From assembly GCA_021784265.1 (NCBI GenBank), contig JAJXTA010000062.1, positions 1-9,471 on the forward strand: a DNA stretch of 9,471 bases. Reading direction: 5' to 3'. The DNA comes from a bacterium. Lineage in GTDB: Bacteria; Verrucomicrobiota; Verrucomicrobiia; Limisphaerales; J093. The position numbers and the translations under genes are program-made. Position 1 is the stretch's first letter, and every line of letters starts with the position of its first letter. Of the stretch, positions 1 through 4,751 are shown piece after piece. The notes beneath the pieces were generated by a model that saw only the letters and a list, made by a program, of their open reading frames with translations, was not told where the DNA came from and ran no database searches.

Positions 1-1
1 C

Positions 2-106
2 CACTACCTGCAACGCAAGAGTTACGAAAAGGCCCGACTCTGGTTGGAGGGGCGCGAGGCGGAGAACGTGCGCGGCGGTTGCCGCCCGCCCCCTGCCACG
101 GGTTGA
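2..106 (+). CDS. 3' end of an unidentified gene upstream of mnmE (partial)
   Basis: The frame starting at base 2 is open from the window edge to a TGA at 104-106, giving the last 34 codons of a protein. The visible tail contains YLQRKSYEKARLWLEGR, which looks like a charged amphipathic helix, then a short Gly/Pro-rich end. I do not recognise the family; rnpA, yidC and jag are common neighbours of mnmE, but this tail does not resemble my recollection of YidC or Jag C-termini. The stop lies three bases before the mnmE ATG and in the same frame, so mnmE is probably read from the same transcript with coupled translation. Coding status rests on plausible composition and this spacing only. Confidence 0.55.
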   Translation, partial: HYLQRKSYEKARLWLEGREAENVRGGCRPPPATG

Positions 107-109
107 GCT

Positions 110-1480
110 ATGGCCGAGGACACCATTGCGGCCATCGCGACGCCGCTGGGCGAAGGCGGCTTGGCGGTCATCCGGGTCTCCGGGAGCCGGGCCTTGGCCA
201 TCGCCGACGCCTGCTTCGTGCCGCGGGGGCGGTCGGCGCCCCAGCTTTCCCAGGCCGCCAGCCATACCGTCCATTTCGGCCGGATCCTCCGCGACGCTGA
301 GGTGGTGGATGAAGTCTTGGTGACGGTGCTGCGCGCCCCGCGCACGTACACCCGTGAAGATACGATCGAGGTTTCCTGTCACGGCGGCTTGCTGCCGGCC
401 AAACTGGTGCTCGACACCCTGCTGGCCCACGGTGCCCGGCTGGCGCATCCCGGCGAGTTCACCAAGCGCGCGTTTCTCAACGGGCGCTTGGACCTGACCC
501 AGGCGGAGGCGGTCGCCGACGTCATCCATGCTCGCACGGAGCTGGCCCTGACGGCCGCCCAAGAGCAACTGGCGGGCAAGCTCTCCCGCCGGGTCAACCA
601 ACTCCGCGACGATCTGCTCCATATCCTCGCCCACGTCGAGGCCCATATCGATTTTCCGGACGAAGACATTGCTCCGGATACCCGCGCCGCCCTGCACGAC
701 CGCCTGGCGCGGGGCCAGGCGTTCCTGGACCAACTGCTGCATTCGGCGGACGAGGGTCAACTCCTCCGGCGCGGCTTGCGGGCGGCCATCGTCGGACGCC
801 CCAACGCTGGCAAGTCCAGCTTGCTGAACCAACTCTTGGGCCGGGACCGGGCCATTGTCTCCCCCATCCCGGGCACCACCCGCGACACCATCGAGGAGAC
901 GGCGAATATCCGAGGGCTGCCCGTGGTCTTTGTGGACACCGCCGGCTGGCGGACCGCCCAGGACGAGATCGAGCAGGAGGGTGTGCGCCGCGCCCGCGAG
1001 AGCGCCGCCCGCGCGGAGCTGGTCCTGCTCGTGGTGGACAACGGGGAGCCGCTCTCCCCGGCGGAGACGGCCGCCTTGGCCGAGTTCGCCGCGCGCAAGC
1101 GCATCGTGGTGCGGAACAAGAGCGATCGGCCCCCGCGCCTCGAGCTCCCCGCGGGAACCGCGGGACCGGTGGTCGCCATCTCCTGCCTTACCGGGGCTGG
1201 GATCGAAACCCTCAAGGACGCCATTAAGGAGTTGGTGTGGGCGGGGGAGATCCGAGCCGAAATGCTCGAAGTCATGATCAACGCGCGGCATCAGGCCGCC
1301 TTGCGCCGGGCGCGCGAAGCCGCCGCGCGCGCCCAGGCGGCGCTGGACGCCGACCTGACCCTCGAGTTGGTGGCCGTGGACCTGCGCGCCGCCGTCAACG
1401 CCGTCGGCGAGATCGTCGGCCAAACTGCCACCGAAGACCTGTTGGACACCATCTTCAGTCAATTCTGCATTGGCAAATAG
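110..1480 (+). CDS. mnmE: tRNA uridine-5-carboxymethylaminomethyl(34) synthesis GTPase MnmE
   Basis: MnmE (TrmE) works with MnmG in the cytoplasm to modify the wobble uridine of certain tRNAs at C5, using a formyl-/methylene-tetrahydrofolate-derived carbon and GTP hydrolysis. The 456-residue product has the usual length and order: an N-terminal folate-binding domain (about 1-120), a helical domain, an inserted Ras-like G domain (about 220-380), then the rest of the helical domain. Visible G motifs are GRPNAGKSS (229-237), GTTRDT (255-260), DTAG (276-279) and NKSD (336-339). By alignment from memory with E. coli, Asn232 matches the potassium-binding Asn226 and Glu288 the catalytic Glu282. The protein ends in the diagnostic FCIGK with Cys453. 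The ATG at 110 is the first start after the preceding in-frame stop at 104-106; no strong Shine-Dalgarno sequence is visible, which fits translational coupling. It looks intact. Confidence 0.98.
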   Translation: MAEDTIAAIATPLGEGGLAVIRVSGSRALAIADACFVPRGRSAPQLSQAASHTVHFGRILRDAEVVDEVLVTVLRAPRTYTREDTIEVSCHGGLLPAKLVLDTLLAHGARLAHPGEFTKRAFLNGRLDLTQAEAVADVIHARTELALTAAQEQLAGKLSRRVNQLRDDLLHILAHVEAHIDFPDEDIAPDTRAALHDRLARGQAFLDQLLHSADEGQLLRRGLRAAIVGRPNAGKSSLLNQLLGRDRAIVSPIPGTTRDTIEETANIRGLPVVFVDTAGWRTAQDEIEQEGVRRARESAARAELVLLVVDNGEPLSPAETAALAEFAARKRIVVRNKSDRPPRLELPAGTAGPVVAISCLTGAGIETLKDAIKELVWAGEIRAEMLEVMINARHQAALRRAREAAARAQAALDADLTLELVAVDLRAAVNAVGEIVGQTATEDLLDTIFSQFCIGK

Positions 1481-1499
1481 GCGCGGGGACCGTGCGCGC
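1481..1499. terminator. Weak GC-rich hairpin between convergent genes
   Basis: Directly after the mnmE stop, GCGCG (1481-1485) can pair with CGCGC (1495-1499) around a 9-base loop. The element fills most of the 28-base gap between the stops of mnmE and the convergent protease gene, so it could act in both directions. No T-run follows on either strand, so it is only terminator-like. Confidence 0.25.
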
Positions 1500-1508
1500 T
1501 CCCCACCC

Positions 1509-2588
1509 TCACTGGTACTGCAACTGGAGGTCGGTCGGTCCAGGGGTCAGCCGCACTAAGCGCAGGGCCCGCCAGTAGCGCAGTCGATAGAATTGGTTGC
1601 TCGCTGGCGCCGGGAAGGTGAGCGTCTGCGCCACCGGGTCCACCGTCGCGGCGGGGGCATCCACGTACGGGCCGGCCGGCGCGTTGGCGGTCTGGAGCAC
1701 CGGCACCACCACCGTCGTGGATTGGGTGGCGATGATGTTGGTGATCCAGGCAAGGTGGGCCGAGACGCGCGTCGCGTATGAGGCGCCCGGTTCAGCAACG
1801 GGTCCGTTGGGAATCGGCTGCCAGTTCCCTTCTCCGCCCAGATAAAGGCCGCGGCCATCAAAGACCGCGGCCTCGAACCCGGGGCCGTTGTTGGTCGTGT
1901 TGTACGGACCGGTCACGGCGTAGTTGATGCCGGCCAGGGCCCAGGTCGGCCCCCGCGGGAGGAAGACCGCGCCCCCGGAATCACCCCCGGCCAGACACGG
2001 CACATCCTGGGCGGTGTTCGGATCGAACGTGGCCTCCAGCAGCGGCCCGAACCCGACGCCACCATCCACCACCGCCTCGACGACGTTCGCGCCCCAGCGC
2101 ATCAGGCCGTCGTCCGTACCCCAGAACCAGCCTTTGAGCACTGGCCCGGCTTGGTTGGTGAGGATCAGCGCGTCGCCGCGGGACGCCCCGCGTCCGAACA
2201 CGACCAGTGATTTGCCCACCTCGTCGCTAGCGCTGTAGAGCGGGGCGAAGAGGGGGAGAACGCCATAGACTTTCCAGATCGCCAGATCGCTGGCCGGGTC
2301 GGTGAACGAATCGATGGCGGGGTAACTGGCGCCCTGAAAAAGGAACGGAGCGCCGACCGTGCCGCCGACGTGTTTGGCGGTGAGGAACAGATTCGAGGCG
2401 ATGGGGGTGCCCAGGAAGCCGCCCCACTGCCCCTCATATTGCCAGCCGCTGCCCGCCAGCGTCCCACTGGGGGCGTTGGTGTGGTACGCCGGATCGCTGG
2501 TGTCATAGAAGATCATCGCCTGCAGCCTGCCAGCCGCTCCCGTCGCTAAAACCAACATGATGCCGCCGATGCCCCAACGCGCGTTCAC
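1509..2588 (-). CDS. Exported trypsin-like (S1 family) serine protease with verrucomicrobial C-terminal module
   Basis: From the GTG at 2588 this gives 359 residues. Residues 1-24 look like a signal peptide: a short N-region with Arg, a hydrophobic stretch from GIGGIMLVLATGAAG, and a possible cut after LQA. The chymotrypsin-fold catalytic triad is visible in order: His73 in LTAKH, Asp101 in SDLAIW, and Ser204 in GGDSGGAVF. This predicts an endopeptidase acting in the periplasm or outside the cell. The last 70 or so residues form a separate beta-rich region (AGPYVDAPAATV, then NQFYRLRYWRA) resembling a C-terminal module I recall from many exported verrucomicrobial proteins, possibly for sorting or surface attachment. 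The frame stays open upstream to 2780, but that extension is Arg/Pro-rich and would bury the signal peptide. The start remains uncertain: GTG codons at 2636 and 2615 are alternatives, and the GGTGGG before 2588 is only three bases away. It converges on mnmE and shows no operon partner. Confidence 0.85.
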   Translation of the reverse strand: MNARWGIGGIMLVLATGAAGRLQAMIFYDTSDPAYHTNAPSGTLAGSGWQYEGQWGGFLGTPIASNLFLTAKHVGGTVGAPFLFQGASYPAIDSFTDPASDLAIWKVYGVLPLFAPLYSASDEVGKSLVVFGRGASRGDALILTNQAGPVLKGWFWGTDDGLMRWGANVVEAVVDGGVGFGPLLEATFDPNTAQDVPCLAGGDSGGAVFLPRGPTWALAGINYAVTGPYNTTNNGPGFEAAVFDGRGLYLGGEGNWQPIPNGPVAEPGASYATRVSAHLAWITNIIATQSTTVVVPVLQTANAPAGPYVDAPAATVDPVAQTLTFPAPASNQFYRLRYWRALRLVRLTPGPTDLQLQYQ

Positions 2589-2901
2589 CGGCCCACCGTG
2601 GCAGCCGGCCTCCACGCCGTCAATCCGCCACCGCACCGCCAGCGGGGTCCGCGCCCAAGCGCCCCGCCCGGGGATGTTCCGCGGCTTTGATCTTGCCAGG
2701 GGCGCCTCCTCGTGGAACTCTCCCCGGCATGCGACCGTACCGGCATCCGTGTTGGGGGGCTGAACCGCTCGTGTCGCCAAGAACCTCGGGCTCTTGTCCG
2801 GTTTCAGGCGGGCCGCCCCGCCGTTGTGGCCGGGTTCTCCTCCAAACCCGGGTTGCCCGCCATGTGGTCGAATCCCTGGCAGGTCTTGAATCGGGGGAAC
2901 T
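2589..2901. other. Intergenic spacer between divergent genes, with two GC-rich hairpins
   Basis: These 313 bases separate the minus-strand protease from the + strand orphan gene and must hold any promoters for both. I cannot point to a convincing -35/-10 pair. Reading frames crossing it have Arg/Pro/Gly-rich translations and look like GC shadows. The right half holds two adjacent stem-loops at 2807-2850. Confidence 0.5.
2807..2854. repeat. Tandem hairpins plus a 10-bp perfect palindrome
   Basis: GGCGGG (2807-2812) pairs perfectly with CCCGCC (2817-2822) around a 4-base loop. Eight bases later CGGGTT (2831-2836) pairs with AACCCG (2845-2850) around an 8-base loop. The right arm of the second stem is also half of the perfect palindrome AACCCGGGTT (2845-2854), so it can pair in two ways. 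The position between divergent genes would suit an operator or a leader structure for the gene at 2902, but no T-run or recognisable operator motif supports either. Confidence 0.45.
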
Positions 2902-3177
2902 ATGTCGCAGCGAGCGATGATGAGGCACTCGGTATTCGTCGAACCGAAGGTGTATCCGATTTGGTGCTGGAACGCTCACACGCGACGCGCCCGCAGCCGT
3001 GAAAAGCTCCGGGCGCGCGCCGAGGCGTTTATCAACGAAATCGGAGCCGACACGGTCGTCTCGGTCGCCGAGCACGCGCCGCTCCTGGGCGCCTTCACCG
3101 TTGTCGTTTGGTATCGAGAGATGACGGACGACGGCGGGTTAGTGGCGCGGGCGGTGGAGGCCGAGCACACCGCCTAA
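2902..3177 (+). CDS. Small orphan protein, 91 residues, function unknown
   Basis: I do not recognise this protein. It looks coding rather than a GC shadow because its composition is balanced and protein-like. Residues about 31-45 form a charged helix (SREKLRARAEAFINE), followed by short hydrophobic strands, IGADTVVSVAEHAP and then GAFTVVVWYRE at about 63-73. This suggests a compact alpha/beta fold of cytoplasmic type, with no signal peptide or membrane segment. The ATG at 2902 follows GGGGGA with only three bases between, so the spacing is tight; ATGs at 2917 and 2920 are alternatives. It stands alone, divergent from the protease gene and convergent with the orphan gene at 3483-4427. No job can be inferred from its neighbours. 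Confidence 0.6.
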   Translation: MSQRAMMRHSVFVEPKVYPIWCWNAHTRRARSREKLRARAEAFINEIGADTVVSVAEHAPLLGAFTVVVWYREMTDDGGLVARAVEAEHTA

Positions 3178-3482
3178 GACACCGGGGCCAACACGGTTCG
3201 TGTCGCGGAGTGCCGCCGTCGCCCACGACCGCCGCCCCCTTGGGGACCGGGCGATGGCGCGGCGCCGGTTCCGCCGCGACGCGGCCGTGGCCCGGGTCAA
3301 TGAGCGAGGGCGCGCTGAACGTCCGTCTCGAGCGTCGGCGATGGCCACGAGGCCAAGCCTATCCGGCCCCGCGCGGAGAATCGCCGTTACCCGGGATCGG
3401 GTATTGTTGGGCCAAGAGCGGTGGTAGCCAATAGCGTTCGGTTTCCGTCACTTTCTTTGGGCTCGACCGAACCTCGGCGGCG
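3178..3482. other. Intergenic spacer between two convergent orphan genes
   Basis: These 305 bases lie between the stops of the 91-residue and 314-residue orphan genes. The open frames here, such as a 75-codon + strand frame at 3200-3427, translate into Arg/Ala-rich sequence typical of GC shadow and I do not call them. The only structure I can support is the inverted-repeat set at 3436-3495 on its right edge. Confidence 0.5.
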
Positions 3483-3495
3483 TCAACGGAAACCG
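3436..3495. repeat. Overlapping inverted repeats at the 3' end of the orphan gene
   Basis: CGGTTTCCGT (3439-3448) and ACGGAAACCG (3486-3495) are perfect 10-base complements with 37 bases between them. A second pair, GTTCGGT (3436-3442) and ACCGAAC (3466-3472), shares bases 3439-3442 with the first, so the two stems compete. The right arm lies inside the last codons of the minus-strand gene that stops at 3483-3485, so the long stem would form at the end of that mRNA. It may be a terminator-like or RNA-stability structure; there is no adjacent T-run. Confidence 0.5.
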
Positions 3496-4427
3496 GGCCC
3501 TGATTCGGCGGACCAATCGTCGGCAAGATCTTTGGGCGGTGGTGGCTTTCTCATGTCCAGCCGTATGATCTCGAACAGCACACAGGTCAGAAAGCCGTTC
3601 GCGCTCTCGAGCCGGGGTAGCAACATCGCCTCCAGCTCCCGGTGAACCTGCCCCATCATCGCCCCGATGATGAGCCGGTCCTGGGTGGACGTTTTGACCC
3701 TGCCAGCCCGCGAGACCGCCCGTTCCCATTGGGGATTAAGGTAAGCCAAGTCGGGAATGGCGCCGCTCTCCAGCAGGCGCCGGCGGGCCTTGCGGAACAG
3801 TTGAACCACGGGGTGATCGAGCTTCCGCTGTACGGCGAAAGTGAGGAGGAAAACCCAATCGGCGGCGGTGTCCAGGATCGAGTTCGTCAGTCGATCATGG
3901 TTCAGCGGGCCAACACTCGACGGCTGGTCGGGCTGGGAGTTGGTACAAACCGCTTCGAAACACCCGTTGGCGTCCGCGTAGCCGAGCTTCTTTTGGTATT
4001 CGAGGGGATTGGGTCTGACGAGCAGATTCCAGATCAACAGGGCGTCGTTGGCCTCCTGTCCGAACTCGCAGTCCGCGGGGTTCTGAACCTCGTCGTCCAC
4101 CACCTCTCCTCGCGCCAGCACCGTGGGCCACCACAGGAGCTTGATCTCCCGATGCCCGATGCAGATCCGGTCCGGCACCTGGAGGAACGCGAGGTGGACC
4201 AGCCAATCCTGCACGTATTGCACCAGCGCACCCGTGGAGTTCCGGCCGGTCGGGATTCCCCGCGCGTGGCATCGCATGCTGAAACGATCGAGCCCCTCGT
4301 AGAGATAATGCTCCACCCGGACGATCTCGACACCGGCGGGGGCGTCCCGCAGCCAAGCCCGCACCAGGTCAAGTTCACCCGTCTCCGAGGAAATGACAAT
4401 GCCTCGAAACTTCCCTTCGGCGAACAT
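3483..4427 (-). CDS. Hypothetical protein, 314 residues, no recognised family
   Basis: I do not recognise this protein. From the ATG at 4427 it reads 314 residues with natural composition, including a Trp/Leu-rich middle (about 75-110, QDWLVHLAFLQVPD and IKLLWWPTVLA) and a helical C-terminal half (about 195-295, DWVFLLTFAVQRKLDHPVVQLFRKARRRLLE and later EAMLLPRLESANGFLTCVLFEIIRL). No signal peptide, membrane segment, nucleotide-binding loop or clear catalytic signature is visible. Five separate segments carry cysteines, with no metal-binding spacing. AAGAGG lies just before the start, and TTGTCA with 17 bases to GATACA (4464-4436) is a weak promoter candidate. Upstream in-frame codons look non-coding (Arg/Cys-rich), so either this is the true start or the N-terminus has been lost. 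A 339-codon antisense frame covers much of it, but its product is low-complexity. It has no operon partner. Confidence 0.7.
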   Translation of the reverse strand: MFAEGKFRGIVISSETGELDLVRAWLRDAPAGVEIVRVEHYLYEGLDRFSMRCHARGIPTGRNSTGALVQYVQDWLVHLAFLQVPDRICIGHREIKLLWWPTVLARGEVVDDEVQNPADCEFGQEANDALLIWNLLVRPNPLEYQKKLGYADANGCFEAVCTNSQPDQPSSVGPLNHDRLTNSILDTAADWVFLLTFAVQRKLDHPVVQLFRKARRRLLESGAIPDLAYLNPQWERAVSRAGRVKTSTQDRLIIGAMMGQVHRELEAMLLPRLESANGFLTCVLFEIIRLDMRKPPPPKDLADDWSAESGPGFR

Positions 4428-4615
4428 GTTCCTCTTGTATCTCGTACCGGCGGGCTTTTGACAAGCTCTCAGTGGACAGCGTCGGCCCAGCGTTCGGCGG
4501 TTGGCGTGGCACCGGCATCGACGCGGAGGCCATCCCCACGCGCGGCTGCTGGCTGCGGGGCCTCATTCAATGGTCACCATTCGCGTGGCAAGCGCCCCGG
4601 CCGCTGGTTGACGCG

Positions 4616-4656
4616 CGCGGCTTGGTTCCGAGCCGCGACCGTGAGGGAGCGGGAAC
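4616..4656 (+). repeat. REP-like structured element with a GNRA-type loop and tandem G-A steps
   Basis: The core CCGCGACCGTGAGGGAGCGG (4633-4652) folds as CCGC/GCGG, then GA opposite GA, then CC/GG closing a GTGA loop. As RNA this is a stem with a tandem sheared G-A internal loop and a GUGA (GNRA) tetraloop. GTTC (4625-4628) can pair with GAAC (4653-4656) outside it, leaving a four-base bulge. An alternative stem, CGCGGCT (4616-4622) with AGCCGCG (4631-4637), competes for the left arm. From memory only, similar strings, seen as 'SRDREGAG' in spurious translations, recur across planctomycete and verrucomicrobial genomes, which would make this a dispersed repeat. There is one copy in this window. 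Confidence 0.5.
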
Positions 4657-4675
4657 ACTGACCGCCCGACGCCCC

Positions 4676-4715
4676 TTCGGCGCGTGAGCTCAATGGGCTA
4701 CCGGACTGCGCCGAA
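4676..4715 (-). terminator. Terminator-like inverted repeat downstream of the GH36 gene
   Basis: TTCGGCGC (4676-4683) and GCGCCGAA (4708-4715) are perfect 8-base complements around a 24-base loop that can form a further short AGC/GCT stem. It begins 36 bases past the GH36 stop in the direction of transcription, a good place for a transcription end or an mRNA-stabilising stem. No U-run follows, so intrinsic termination is not certain. Confidence 0.45.
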
Positions 4716-4751
4716 AGAACGCCGCTGGCCCTCGCCCGGCCCCCCCCAGGC

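Larger units (their letters stand above)
4428..4751. other. Intergenic region with a structured repeat and a terminator-like inverted repeat
   Basis: This 324-base stretch separates the start of the orphan gene from the stop of the GH36 gene, both on the minus strand. No frame in it looks coding. It contains a possible weak promoter for the orphan gene, the hairpin element at 4616-4656, and the inverted repeat at 4676-4715. A run of eight C at 4740-4747 lies four bases from the GH36 stop codon; being outside the coding region it would not affect the protein. Confidence 0.5.

Noticed and set aside
2589..2780. 64-residue N-terminal extension of the protease frame
   Set aside because: It is Arg/Pro-rich, would place the signal peptide far from the N-terminus, and lacks a good ribosome-binding site.
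2845..2880. Possible tRNA T-arm (GGTCGAATCC)
   Set aside because: The flanking bases do not form a five-base T-stem, and no anticodon arm or acceptor stem can be built around it.
3642..4661. 339-codon + strand open frame antisense to the orphan protein at 3483-4427
   Set aside because: Its product is rich in Arg/Pro/Gly/His with low-complexity stretches and runs into the repeat element; the minus-strand frame has more natural composition and a ribosome-binding-site-like sequence. Since neither is recognised, some doubt remains.
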